A stretch of DNA of 64,000 bases from Cerioporus squamosus (taxonomy: Eukaryota; Basidiomycota; Agaricomycetes; Polyporales; Polyporaceae), in assembly GCA_022592435.1 (NCBI GenBank), contig JABYQS010000118.1, positions 1 through 64,000 of the forward strand, written 5' to 3'. Positions 21,517 through 34,067 of this stretch are shown one piece after another. Position 1 is the stretch's first letter, and the number at the start of each line of letters is the position of its first letter. Under the pieces are notes generated by a model. It did no database searches, was not told the DNA's origin, and saw only the letters and a list, made by a program, of their open reading frames with translations. The position numbers were made by a program, and so were the translations under genes.

Positions 21517-24500
21517 AATTCGATGCACATGTGGTTTTCGAAGAACGACAAGCGTGCTCTCACTCTATTGGGCGAGTGCTACAGCGGCCTTCCGTTCCTT
21601 CGCGGGTGGCGTCACCCTTCAAGATCCCGCACTCAGCATGGCGAGCGACACCTCAAGATAGGATCCTCCGCTTGTGATCTAGTGATCTGGACATGATGTC
21701 CTACGTGAGGTATCCTACCACCGCCGCTCGTCCCAGTCTGGCCGCTAATGTGGGCGAATTCGTCCTCCTAGCAGGTGTATCGTATAGCGCCCAGCGCCAC
21801 CAGATGTGCGAGAGAACCGGCTATCTGTCGGCGCACAAAGTCCGCCTTCCGGCCTCCCGCTGCGTGAAGATGATTCCCATTGGAGCTGAATTTTGTCTAA
21901 CATTGGCCCACCACATAACATGAGGGCGGGAGGCCATTGTTTGTGGATCAAAACAGCGGACTCGGGGTGGAGTGGCCTGGCCTACTGTACGTCGTCGGCC
22001 CAGTCGCTTTCCCCGGGCCCTCCTAACTCATGATCCTTTTGCCTGACGTATCTGTATTTCTGCAGTGTTCTGCTGGCTGCAGTCCTTTCCGTGCGGATCT
22101 TCCCACGTAACCGTATGTCCTCGCGACTGTACCTCTGCTCCATCGTATAACCAGCAACTCCGCTTTTCATGGCGCCCGCTTCGAGCTGAGTCTGCTGGCC
22201 CTCGCAGGTTGTCTACTGACGACGATCAGAAGTCCTCCAGAACCAGCAGAACCTTGGCCTCGCTGCGGAACTTCTGGCGCCAGCCGCTGAAGCTTGCATC
22301 GGTTCAAGGTGGATTGTGTGTCCAGGTATAACGCTCTCCATTCCTTCTCACAACTTAAGCTTTGTGTTTCGATTACGTGAATCATGCCCAACTCTATTGC
22401 CCTTGGACGAAGCACGCGCCGACTCCGTTCCTCGGGCGACCACTCTCCCAAGCACTCTCCCAAGACTGGCATAACGGCCCGCGATGGACTCGGCATCGGG
22501 GAGGAGAGATCCCTGATCAAACGCCCTGATCGAGGATCTGTCCTTCCCCGATATGTATTCACTTGGCCTGGACCCGTCCGCAATAAACGGACCCTCGTGA
22601 TGGCACCCCTCTCCTCTTCGCGGCAAGACTGCATCGCGGATGTTCTCGCTCTCTATCACCAGTTGTGGACCTGTGGTGACCTTCTGCGCCATGAATGATG
22701 CGAGGGCTACGCGCTCTATAACGTCAGCTTGGCAGGCTTCCCTCAAACCTGACGAGAAGGTGTCTTTCGTTTGGTGAACGTAGCCATCCACGGGCATCCG
22801 TGCGCATAGCGCTCTGGGCGAATCGCATTCACTGCTCCCCGGGTGCGCATCTACAATCTAGCTCGGCTTTCGGAAGTCCCATCGCGCGGCGCGAGCAAAC
22901 CCCAGCTCGTTCCGCATGTTTTCTTACATGTTCGCGTTCTGGGGTCGTCACCCTATATCTGGAGAATCTCCACTGCCAGGGGGCAACACTGGCGAGGTAT
23001 CCTTGCCGAGGATCGTTCCTTCAGTTAAGAACACCTGATGGGATCTGCTGCCACCTCCCTGATATGTCCGCGGAGCTCTGGACGCTCGACACCTGCACGA
23101 ACGCGATTGGTGTCTGTGGGAAGTCGGTTGGATTCGTGTTATCGTGTCATTCTCAGGTGACCTCCCGCGATGTTCTGTTGCTTCATCCCGGTAACTTGGA
23201 GCGCGGAGTCGTGAAGTTGTCGCGAAGAGTTCCGGCGATGGCGAGGGCTTGGTCACCGTGTTGACGTCCGCGCCAGTACTGAACTTCGTCTGCGCGACTA
23301 CATATTCCCCTTGTGATAGCAACCTTCCACAACACCACCGAAGCGCTTCTCCAGCAAAGCCGTCCGTGGCCCGCCTGTTGCACGCAACTGTGGATGCTTG
23401 ACAGGCAGATGTGCTCACGACCGACTCGTCGAGACATGCCACCACCGATCGATATACACATAGGAGGAGCACGTCAACTGCCACTATGCTCACATGCCCT
23501 CCGGATTCTACCCAGGCCCCGCCGTATCTTCCGAGGGGCCCGGTGCGTGCACGCTATTGTGCCACTCGCCTACTCCCACCGCTCTGCACTCGCCGCCTTC
23601 CGGTTATGGCAGGTCGGTGGCACCGGACGCATGGTGTGCACACCGAGTGGACATCAGGCATCGCCGTCGTCTGTGGTCTGGACTTTGCTCGATGCCCTCA
23701 GACCTCTCATTGGCTCGCGTTTATCCCGTTGGACGGCCGAACTCCGCGACGAGATCCGCTCATGATCGATTCGGCTCCGGTGCACGCTCGCAGTACGCTC
23801 GCCCGAACTCTGTTCGACGACTCTCGACAGCCTTCGAGAGCTGCGTGCAGCAACACTCAAGCCAAGGCCACCCACTTAGCCAGGCGTCCAGTGGTGGACA
23901 CGAGAGATCCCCCATATCGCGTCCGAGGTGACCACGGGCGGACGGGCAGGTATCTTAATTCATCAGTGAAGAGGGCAATTTGCAGCTGATTATTATTGAT
24001 TTTCTGTGATGGGGCGTCTTGGAAGCCCGCCGTTAGCCGCCCGGCAGAACCAGGGTGTTCAGTACAGCAACTGCCTAAAATGGAAGCCGGAGGAGATGTG
24101 TGCGTTCTCCGTCTCTTCTGATGCTCGCGCTCCGCTGGCTAAATGATGTCCCCGACACCGACTTCATTATGGCAGCAGCCCTCACGGTGCGCACGAGATG
24201 GGCCGAGGGGGGCGACAGTCCAGGCACGCGCTGCACATGCACGTAAGGAGACCGCACAGAAGGTGTGTGCCACTCAAGTTCTGATTTGTGCCACCGCCAG
24301 GTGCGTTGAAGAAGCTGGGAAGCGCATGTTAGCGAAGTGTTCCGGGATGGCGCTGATAGCACATCGGGACGCGAACCTCTCCGAAGGCTTGACAAGACAT
24401 TCTGAGCGGCAGCGAGCGTTATGTAGCCAGTTGTGGACGCGGGCCCGTGGACGGCGAGACCGGGCGCGGGGCGCAGGAGGTAAGTAGCCTCATGGGAGTG

Positions 24501-24820
24501 TTGAGCCGACGCGGAGATCTCGATGGCGTGTCAGCATCTTTTTGTTGAACGTCGATCGAGGATCTCCGATGTGCGATATGGACGCCGGCGGGGTTCGTGA
24601 CGTGCAGCGGGCGGCTGCGTGCAGACGGACCAGGACGCGCAGAGCGAACAAAGGAGCGGGCTGAGCGTCGGACTCGCTCAGTCTCCACAAACTCAGCCCT
24701 ACTCAGCTCCCATCGCCAGAGATCTCGGACAGGGGATCGCATGCCCTATTAAAGATCCTCGTCCGGCTCTGCTCCCGCGACGCTCCCTGTTTGATATCTT
24801 TCTTGCTCCCGCCCAGCGTT
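21517..24820. other. Gene-poor stretch, 3.3 kb
   Basis: Several open frames of 100-190 codons exist on both strands, but they overlap each other, have biased Arg/Ser/Pro composition and show no known motif. I treat them as GC-driven noise. No transposon ends or tandem arrays were seen. The last few hundred bases are the HMG-gene promoter. Confidence 0.4.
24747..24754 (+). promoter_or_regulatory. Possible TATA-like element of the HMG-box gene
   Basis: TATTAAAG lies 67 bp before the ATG at 24821 in an otherwise GC-rich promoter. Confidence 0.35.
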
Positions 24821-26647
24821 ATGTTCGCAACACCTGCCGCCAGACTCGGGAGCATCTGTGGATGGTCTCCCTCGGACGACCACCCCGGTACCCTCTACAC
24901 CACCATACCCAGCCCTGCCGATGCTTCGACTTCGCAGCTCGCTCTACCTCCTTCGCCTTCCTCCAGCACCCCTCGCGCCCTTTGCAACCGGAACCCCATC
25001 CCTAGAAGCCTGTCCCTCGACTCCGATCTGCCTACCTACGACGACTACCCGGAAGACATACATAACATCTCTCGCTTCAAGAATGCGACCTCGCTCCGCC
25101 GCTACAGGGCGAAGCGCAGCAAGGATCCCAACTGGGCTCCGCGTCCTCCCAATGCCTTCATCCTCTTCCGCCGCGACTTCGTCGAGAAAAACAAGGGCCA
25201 AAACGTCTCGTCCGCCGACAAGAAGACGCACTCCAAGCGCGCTGGCGAGGCATGGCGCGCCCTCACCACCGAAGAGCAAAAGGCCTACTTCGACGCCGCC
25301 AAGGTCGAGGCCGACGATCACCTGCGCCGCAATCCTGGCTACCAGTTCCGCCCGATCAAGCACAGTCGCAGCGAATCGCGCCGACACCCCGCCCTTCGCT
25401 CGCGCCGCGAGCAGGTCGAGGAGTTCATTCGCCAGACATCTCGTCGCCGCGCGTTGAAATCTCGCAGCAGGCGCAACAACTGCCCGACGCCCGGCAGCGC
25501 GACCTCCCCAGAGCCGCCGGGGACGCCTTCGAGCCACGACTCGGCGCCGCACCTCGACGTGCGATCGAGATCGCAGAGTCGCTCGGACTCGATCCCGCCC
25601 CAACCGCAGGTCGCGTGCCCGATCCCCTTGACTCCCGGCTCCGAGGACGAACATGGGTACTTCTCCGCCGCGCAGGCCCAGTCGACGCCCGCCGACCTGC
25701 CCCTATACGCGATGCCGAAGCGAACATGGTCCTACTCCTATCAGGGCGAGGTCGCCTACTCGCCCTGGGAGTATGTCCAGTTCGAGGACTGCTACACGGA
25801 CGCGGACGAGCAGAGCATCCACTCGTTCGACTCCGTGCCGAGCGAACCGTCCCCGGTGGCGTACGTGGGCGACGCGAGTCCTCAGCAGATGTCTCCGAAC
25901 GAGTTCGGCGCTCAAGTAAGTGTTCTCTTCGTTCGTCTTGCGAGTCCCGCGACTGACCAGCCAGCAGTCGCAAATGCCCGAACCTATGCTCATGCCCACC
26001 CCCGATCCTGTCATGCCGTCGCCGTCGTCCGCGGATCCGTCTGGCCCTCTTCTTGAGCGCCGACGACGTGCGGCGACGATGTCGATGGTTCCTCCTCCAC
26101 TCACAGTCGTCACATCGTCCCTGTCCAACTGGTCAAGGGACGATCTGGTGACTGCTCGTATGGCTCCCGCCCCGACGCGACCTCCGCACCCTCCTCCCAA
26201 CCATCCCCACCCCAGCGCCCCGCGGCGGCCTTCGCTCCTCACATGCAGGTCACCGAGGCCGGCTGGAGTCAACCGATGCCAGCCGTCCACGACAACAACC
26301 TGTTGGCGGTCTCTATGCCCCTGGACCACACCCCGCGCGCCCCCATCTTCGCACACAACGTGCAAGGACCCATCTACTCCACTATCACGCCGTATGGTCT
26401 TCCCGAATTCCACTTTCCACAACCCCAGGCCCCTGTGTCGATGGGCTCTCCGGAGCCGATGCTCGTGCCTGTCCAAGACGTGCCGTTCGACATCACCGAC
26501 GAATTGTCGTACAACCAGGGTCTGCACGTGTGCGGGATTGGCGGGCAGCAACACGATCCGTACGGCATGACGGTGGGCTTCGGGGCCGTCGACTACAACT
26601 CGTACTACTGCCATGGGGGCGCGAGCCCCCAGGAGCAGCAGAGCTGA
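24821..26647 (+). CDS. HMG-box (MATA_HMG-like) transcription factor
   Basis: Three exons, 24821-25915, 25968-26147 and 26216-26647, give 568 residues. The HMG box lies at about 107-178: RPPNAFILFRRDFVEKNKGQ, then SKRAGEAWRALTTEEQKAYF and AKVEADDHLRRNPGYQF. This is the sequence-specific, SOX/MATA-like type that bends DNA in the minor groove. It is followed by a basic Arg/Ser stretch (SRSESRRHPALRSRREQ) and long Pro/Ser/Gln-rich regions likely to be disordered regulatory domains. The start is the first true ATG of the open frame; the frame extends upstream only through a TTG. The third exon is set by phase alone because its donor (GTGACT) is weak. Such factors in Agaricomycetes act in fruiting or mating control, but nothing here identifies the process. 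No pheromone or homeodomain genes are nearby, so a mating-type locus is not supported. Confidence 0.88.
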
Positions 26648-27487
26648 AGCCGCCACCTGTATGGATATGTACTTCGTTCACTCGACGGCTCGCGCATGCG
26701 AGCCGTCTGCAGATTGTGCCCTATGATCTTTCATGAGCTCCGTATGCGATTCGACGCCTTCACGACGGACATTTTCGCCCGCCACATATTGTAGCATAAT
26801 ACACTTGGGTTCTAGCGGACTCACCTCTCTTCTCTTGTATCTATACCGTAATGCCACCTAGGCCTCTCCCCTCCTCTCTTGGGCGTCTTCTTCCCCCTCG
26901 CGCGTGGTTCTTGTGTTCCGTGGCTCGTCATGCTGTATGTAGGCTGCTTGCGCCAGGGCGTACGTGTCGTGCGTCGCCCTCGATACCCGCGCCTCGAAAA
27001 TGACACTGCGAAACTTGGTTAGAGCGGGGAAGTGCGATGATGGTTTCGAGAACAAACTTACCTGCCCGGATTGGCAACGCGAATGGCGGCATACTTGGAC
27101 CAACAGCGAGGCTCGTGGAACAGCGCAGCGTGGGGGTCGAACTGGACGAACATGGTAATCTGAAGCAACCAGGACGTCAGTCGTGTGAACGGGACGTAAT
27201 TCTGACACAGTCCGAGATAAGTCTTATCCGGCGCTAAACATAATACTGCTGGTTGAGCACAGAATACATGTTACGAATATCGCTGGGCTCCCTCTGTACC
27301 TCATTAAACAGGGAGATTATTGGAATCAAGTTGCTTGGGACGGATGAGTTGCCCCACGGAGCACTTGGATGAGGGGAATGGTGGTTATGCAGTTTATGAC
27401 CAATTACTTATGTAAGATGCCGTAAAATAGGGAAGTTAGCTTATCGCGGATGTGCTCCACTGCGCGAGGTCGCGCCTGCCCTGCGGC
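26648..27487. other. Intergenic, HMG gene to membrane-protein gene
   Basis: About 840 bp. Short frames on both strands show no motif, and I see nothing supportable in it. Confidence 0.4.
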
Positions 27488-28500
27488 ATGCTCGAGACCG
27501 AACGCGACTTGAACGCTACGGCCATCGTCTCCTATACCAATATCCTCCATTCACTCGACGTCGACTACTTGGACCTTGATAACATCATCTTGGCCGCTGC
27601 AGATCCACTAACTGCGGGGACATCATTGATTCTATCCCGCGAAACTGACGTAATGCTTGTGCGACGGGCAGAAGGCTCGTCATCGCCTGCAGGCTCACCA
27701 CTGCCCCTGGTATGTGTACTTACAGTTTGTTCTTCTATGTGTTTAGCACCCGATTTACATTCACAAAGAGCGCAGGTATCGAGAAGACTCAGCCGAAGAT
27801 TGGGGGTTCCTTTGGCGGGTTCATTGCCCTCGTCGTCGGCCTCGTCGTCATCTTCCTTTGCTCATGCATCGGTATATTTATCCTCCTACGCAACCACGAG
27901 CCGACCAGGTATGAGCGGCAGATCCGCCGCGCACGAGCACGTCAGCGCGACTTCTCTACGGAGCTACCCATAGGCCCGCCGGGCATACGCGAACGCCTCG
28001 GGCGGCTCTTCGGGAGACGCAGCGGCTGGATCAAGGCATCGGGCGAGGATGCAGACGAGTGGGATGCCAGAGAAGACCCTTTCCCAAACGCCACGAGCGA
28101 GCTGCGCGAGCGCGAGCCCAACAGGGGTGAGTACCCTGCGTCGGTCGCCAGCTCCGCGACGCGTCCGCGCGTAGCACCGAGCGCAAGCACAGACTCCGTC
28201 GAGGTTGAGCTCCGTGCGCCCTCCGGTCTTGCTCCGTCTACGCGTTCATTGTGGCCCGATGATGATACGGCGCCGCGGGGTACGAGCGCCCTCGATCAGG
28301 TGGAGTCCCCTGTGTCGTTACGGGAGTCACCGCCTGCGGCGCAATCCCTAGGCTCGCGGGACGAAGACGAGGAGTATGCCAGCCACCGCGACGAGAGGAA
28401 GTTCTCGGTGCAGTCGGCTTCGTCCGGCGGCTCGATCAGCATCAAGTCGATGCGCAAGTTCGACAACGGGACGAAGTTCAAGGAGGGGCTGAACTTCTAG
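27488..28500 (+). CDS. Conserved single-pass membrane protein of unknown function
   Basis: Two exons, 27488-27709 and 27769-28500, give 317 residues. The N-terminal 75 residues are probably extracytosolic, with a NAT glycosylation sequon near the start. A glycine-rich turn (KIGGSFGG) leads into one strong membrane helix, FIALVVGLVVIFLCSCIGIF. A basic stop-transfer segment follows (RYERQIRRARARQR). The cytosolic tail is about 190 residues, rich in Ser, Asp, Glu and Arg, with the compact phrase GPPGIRERLGRLFGRRSGW and a positively charged end. The acceptor was placed at 27768 because it is the only one in phase. I do not recognise a named family. The short glycine-to-helix segment looks well preserved, so it may be a receptor-like or trafficking protein, which is a guess. 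Confidence 0.68.
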
Positions 28501-30137
28501 TTCCCCATTCCTGTGGACTGCACGTTACATCCTCCTTACACCCTAACGCTCTCATGACCGTGTACAGTTGATATCGGAACATGCAAAGTACTCGGCAATA
28601 CCTCTCATACCATATATCCGAAGCTGTATCCTCATGTTGCTTGTCTTATCTGTTGACCGTTTCGTTTTCCCTCTAGCTTCCTATGTTGTATGATGGTCGT
28701 TGCTCCCGGACTTCATGTCTCCATTAGTGTATAATATGCCACTCCTCAGCTTACTCAAACGCGATCGTTGCTTGGATCGTAATCTCATTGGTCCTTAACT
28801 CCCCCGGTCTCACCAGAGTCATTCTACTATCTTCCGATCTTTCCATCTTAGCGCTCTTTCACATACGTACCACCCATGTAACCTTTGCACCGACCGCCGC
28901 GGTGAGTAAAAGGATTGATTGCATGTCTCCAGGGCCATCGACTAACGACGTGCTCCAGGCCTCATGCACCCAAAGTTTGGCCTTACCAGATCGGTCTGTA
29001 GCCACACGACCGCCTCCATGCATTGATTCGGGTCGCCTAGCACCGCCATCATCGCGTCCCAAGCTGGACTTCAACCACTCTACTTAGTACTCCGCCTCCC
29101 CGCCCCCTCTCAGCCCCTCTCCCCGACCACCCGACGCCCCGACTCTCCGCTTCCGAACGCCGCAGCCGACAGCCGCCGCTGACCCCCATTCATCCGCGAT
29201 GATTTTGACCCCTCCCCTGATCGCGCATGGCGACTAGGGCCCCCCTCCTAGCCTTCTTCTGGAAAATCCGACGTCCCCCGTGTCCTATCCCGTCGGTGAT
29301 CATACACGTCTCGATCGCGCGGCCCCAGCAGCCCGCCCAGCAGCAACTTGAGTGTAATTTAGCAAGTCGTCAAGCCCCCCACTGCAGCATCCCTCAGATC
29401 GGGGCTAAGTTTCGGGCGTCCCGCGAAGGCCCCACTCGCTCGCTGATGTTGGACCTCTCGGGTCGTGTCGTTGGCATTACGTGAGGCGCAGGACGTTAGA
29501 ACGTTCGGTGCGAAACCTCCTGTTGCGTCAGGCGCAGCCTCGCGGACGTTTGATCAATGAGCCGCGTCCGAGTGACCGTCGGACGTCCAGTGTCCACGCC
29601 GTCCGAGGATATCACTCGGCGGAGGCATCGTCCTGTCCGCCGGTGAGTGCTCGTGCATTGCTGGGTGTGCACCTCTTCGTTGTTGCCTACGTCCGCTCAG
29701 TCGACCTCATTGCAGGGACACCAGAACCGATCGCCAAGGACCTCGTGTCGTGTATCGCGATGAGCTTTGGGTGCGCTGCGGCTCATGCTTCTCTCTACTT
29801 CGACCGCAGTCTTGCGCCCGGGCCTCACAACTGAGCTCGCAGCATGGTAGTCTCTTTGATCGACACTCCGCCCGCTCTAAGCCAAATGGCGAAAGATGAC
29901 CGACAACTAGTACTGTATTGAGACTGTGGCTCAATGGAACTGGTAAGTGTATTGAGCTGAAACATTCGACGCGTACTAACGAGTTCGTAGGAGCTATAAC
30001 GACTACATGATACTACGTTAGCGTCACCCCAGGTAACAGCATCTCATCTAGTCATCTTCTGGCAATTCTCATGAATACGTCTATGTATTAACTCAAGCAG
30101 ACGATACAGAGGATTTTACAGCAGTTTTGTCGCAACG
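28501..30137. other. Intergenic, 1.6 kb
   Basis: Holds the 3' end of the membrane-protein gene, then C-rich sequence around 29095-29190 and fortuitous frames. No gene, RNA or repeat could be supported. Confidence 0.4.
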
Positions 30138-31944
30138 TCAGGTAACATACAACGCTTTTTTACGGAAGCCCGGAACATACGAGACGACAAGGTCTTGCAC
30201 CATCACGACTGAAAGCTCTCCCCGCAAGCGTTCCTTCTCCTTCTCCACCAGCGCCGTCCAAGACGGCGAACGCCCCCCTTCTCCGGGCGGTACAGTGATG
30301 GAGAGCATCCGCAGAGGAAGGGCGAGTCCCTGCCGCCGCTTCAGGATACCAACGATCGCGTCGCAAAAGGCGCTGAGAGCCTGGGGACCAGTGCGGCGCG
30401 GCACGTCCGGTGCCTCAAGTGGGCCAATCCACAACCAGTCCGACTCCGAGTCTACTACATGCGGGTCTATCACTTGGTACCTCCATTGAACACGAACCTC
30501 TTGAAGAACGGGGCAGTGGTAGAGATCCGTCTTCTTTTGCGCCTCGCCAAGCAAGGAGAGTAGGTCTCTGGTCCCGTCATATGCCGTGGTGTCGAGGCAG
30601 AGGAGACCAGGGAAGGCGCTCAGGAGCGCACGTAGACCGACGGCGTGTCTTCCGATAGTGTCTCCCAGTGGCGGCGCACTGCGCAGAGTGAGAGCGGAGA
30701 ACGTGCGCGAGGGCGCGAAGAGATCCGCGATTTGGCAGACGAGCTGGAAGAACGGGCTCGAACACGAGCCTAGACCCGAGCTTCGCATGTGGAGCAACTG
30801 CGAACCCTGTGCGTACGTCTCGAGCGTTACGTGCTCCTCATAGTCGAATTTCGCGACGACTTGGTCCGCGAATGCGAGCGGGTAGAACGACGTGCAGTCC
30901 TCTGGCACTATGTAGTCGAATCGCCTCGGAATGCGGAAACCTGAGAAATTCACGTAGCAGGCCTTGGGGAGACACAGGTCCGCCAATAGCACAGACATGA
31001 GCGGGGGTTCGTCCGACAAGTCGACTCAGCGTAAGGATGGCAAGTGGATCGAGTTATCGAGTTATCGAGTTATCACCGCCATCCAAAGGGACTTCCCTCA
31101 GGCATAGGTCTTCAAGGTCCACGGTCTCCAGCGCAGAGCAGGGCGTCAACATATAGAGTAGATGGCGGTAGGTGACATTATTGGCTTGACAGGAGCGGCA
31201 CCTGCAGCCGTATAGTTCGATATGGCCGAGGCGGGCGAAGACGTCCACTCTGACGTACGAGGACTGGCAAGGCATCCTGAGCGATTGTAGGCGGGGCAAT
31301 TGTCGCAGTGCAAGTGAATAGGTGGCAAGTCGCTAGCACTTCGGATGTCGCATAGATGCCTTACGGACAGACGCGTCAGAAGCGGAAGCCCTGCTGCCAT
31401 GAGGTTTTGCAGCATGAGGAGATCCTTCTGGTTTACTTCCACTTCCAGGATCGCGATGTTATGGGTATGAGACGATAGAGCGCATGCCGCCGATTGGGGG
31501 AGGCCAATGACTGACGAGTCCAACGGATGCGCGCGAGCCAGGTCGAGGAAATGGGTCAGTAGAGCCACGGATCGTTCAGTGACTCCGACTAGGTCCCGTC
31601 GAGCCCGAAGGACGTCCACCCAAAACGGGGGGCAGCGAAGCAGTAGGTTCCGCCACAAGCGACAGACGTGGAGTACGCTGTACCACCCTGCGCACCGTAA
31701 ATCCAGCTTCAGTTGAGAGAAGACCTCGAAGAGGACGTCCGCAGGAAGTTTGCGACTGATGGCAGCGGCAGAGTTGTGCACGACCTTCAGTGCGTGTATG
31801 CGATTCGTGTAATCCTCGATCTTCGCTACGGTCCACTCTTGATTCTTTCGAAGAGCTCAAAAATACGAGGCTGGTCCTGTCTTCGCTGCTGATGAGATTT
31901 GCCGCCGGGACTGAGTAGCTTTCGTCGACAAACGCACGGGACAT
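30138..31944 (-). pseudogene. F-box/LRR-like paralogue 3, decayed
   Basis: Reads on the minus strand in the order of the intact copy at 7660-9564 but is broken several times. The N-terminal part from Met 31944 shifts frame near 31840 before WTVAKIEDYTNRIHALK. The F-box follows (ISRKLPADVLFEVFSQL, then VCRLWRNLLLRCPPFWVDVL). The frame shifts again near 31295 before LPRLQSLRMPCQ. A triplicated octamer at 31051-31074 throws it off once more. A TGA sits between LPSLR and VDLSDEPP, where copy 1 has Glu. The last 290 codons (from 31019 to 30138) are open and include FRIPRRFDYIVPED, LSAFPGLLCLDTTAYDG and LRMLSITVPPGEG. The mix of an open C-terminal part and several breaks indicates a pseudogene, although a short C-terminal protein could still be made. 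Confidence 0.85.
31051..31074. repeat. Three tandem copies of GAGTTATC
   Basis: A perfect 8-bp unit repeated three times inside F-box copy 3. With one unit the minus-strand frame would run on into the downstream open part, apart from one TGA. With three units it stops at once. Confidence 0.85.
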
Positions 31945-34067
31945 GTCGCGCCCTCGTGGTTGGAAGTACAATACGCACCTGAGCGTGTCAACAACATATT
32001 ATATGCGTAAAATTACACCTCCCACTCACTAGATGCGTATCAAAAGTCGTGCTTGAGACAAGAAGCAGGTGAGGTAGAGCCTCCGAACCGCGTGGTGGTG
32101 GTGGTGATGGCGGTGGTACAGGAGAGAAGGTGCTCAGGCGCCCGCGCTTCGTACTAACTCGGATCCTTCGATGGTATGGAATATGGCATGTAACACCTCT
32201 CAATAATCTCCTTCAAGCCCTTAGTAAATGCAGTCAACAGCGTACTACTGTATAAGCTACAAGTACAAGAAGTCTATGAGAACTTAGTACTTACACGCGT
32301 ACAAGTTAAGTAGGCTCAAGTTCAAGTTGCAGAGCGCCAGCCGATCTTTCCGCAGGTATTCTCCTGGGCGCAAACTCTCTTGAATCATCAACTACCGAGC
32401 ACTCACGATGATCCATACATACCTGCTATATATTGGCGGAAGGCTGCTTCGAAAAGCGATGGTTGGGTCAAGGTTGGGTACTTAAGTACTTACCAGGGGC
32501 GGTTGCCAATAGCGCCGACCGATCTGGATCTCCTCTGTATCGGACCAGCGGCCGACACACAGCTTACGCGCTTGAGACTTGGTTGCAACTTGCCTTCGAC
32601 CACATTGCACTCAATACTTACTCAGAGCTTTGGGCCACTATCTGCAGCGTTTCAGAAGAACAGGCATGCTAGTCGATAGGTGGCAGCTTTTTTGGAGTAG
32701 GTTGAAGAGCCTCGTTCCCGTTACGCATGGGAAGTCGTGGTGAGTAGTATCCATGTGTCGCAAGCTTGTGGACATGTAAGTAGCACGACACTCCGCCATG
32801 ACAGCCGTTTATAGTCACTTCAAGCATACTGATACCCCCGCCATCTTTTATAGACAGCGGTTTCGCGCATCTGCACCTGCTATGGTCTCCAGCGACGTCC
32901 AGCCTAGTAGAACCGTGTGTGCGAGTGTTGCTCGTAGGCACTCGACTGAACGGCACATAGGTACTAGTACATGGTGAGCATTGCCTTCTACCGTCGCTGA
33001 CACCTGCTGATATCTAAGCAGTGCGAGCAGGCTTTTGACACAACGGGTGCATGTTGCCAGCTAGTCGTTGCCGAACAGCGTTGTGGGGTCTGCCGAACCT
33101 TGCCGAGACGAGCGCAGATCAAGCTCGTCGGCTCTTTACGATACATCGTCTTAACCAACCTGCATCAGCAAGCTTCCCAGATCCTGAAGGTGCGAATCTG
33201 ATTGGCGACCTTGCTATAGTTACGCTCACGGTCGTACACAGCGCTTCACTCATCATGGCACATGCTGCAGCAACCTGGCTCCGAACCAATCCATGCATAG
33301 ATGATCGTTGATCACTCCGTTCTACCTTGCGGTTGAGCTACAGCATTTCGCTGTCACCGACGCATCTTGTGAGTACTCAGAAGTATACACTTGCCCGTCT
33401 GGGCGGTACGTCCGTCTTCTAGAGTGAGAGTCCGTAGTCCGCTCGCCTGGCGGACTCCGTGACTCTCATGCTTCGAGAGCTCGGCTGCCAACGTTTCTCC
33501 GATATCGCGTCTGCCGCACGGACCCGGATAATGTGAGCTGGCAGTGATGCACGGCAACGGTGGCAGACGAACGTTCCTTGGGGGGCTGCAAGGGAGATCG
33601 CCGCTTCTCTCGCGGGGCCATCGGCGACATCATCATTGCGACCGCCCGTGCCAGGAATACTTCGGGCGATGTGCCAGGGAAGATGAATGGAGCTCGTTTC
33701 TGGGCTCGCGCGATGCAGATTGACGCGGACTTTTGATCACGTGACTGCGTCGACGGACGCGACTTCGCCGCTGAGGGCTTTTGGCCGTTCGCTGCTACGC
33801 TCGGACCTGCGCTTCGAGACAGTATCGGTGATCCTATCATGCCACCCATGTGTGAATTATTTTGTGGTGAACTTCCTTGGAACTTCCGATAGGAATTTTG
33901 AGCCGCGCGACCATTCCAGGGTGTCAGCGCGTCGGAATCTAAAGACCCAAGCGGGGCTTTACGAAAGATCTCCCCCTTTCTCCAGCCATAAAGCCCTCCC
34001 TCGAGGTGGCCACTGATTCAGGGCTCCCTCTCCTCTTTCACCCCGCTCGACTCCTCTCGCTTCCCCC
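31945..34067. other. Intergenic, 2.1 kb, before the P-type ATPase
   Basis: No recognisable gene. It includes a GGT-rich simple repeat at 32092-32117 and many TACTTAC/AGTACT-like short motifs at 32285-32500. The final part is the ATPase promoter and leader. Confidence 0.4.
32092..32117. repeat. GGT-rich simple repeat
   Basis: Imperfect GGT trinucleotide run of about 26 bp in intergenic DNA. Confidence 0.6.

Noticed and set aside
22948..23989. Overlapping frames of 150-190 codons on both strands
   Set aside because: No family resemblance and biased composition; consistent with chance in GC-rich sequence.
24944..25654. 236-codon Arg/Ala-rich minus-strand frame
   Set aside because: Antisense of the HMG-box exon; composition is that of a GC-driven shadow.
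24821..26647. Mating-type locus
   Set aside because: An HMG-box gene alone is not enough; no homeodomain pair, pheromone or pheromone receptor gene was found near it.
29920..30000. A-box-like TGTGGCTCAATGG
   Set aside because: No matching B box or cloverleaf downstream.
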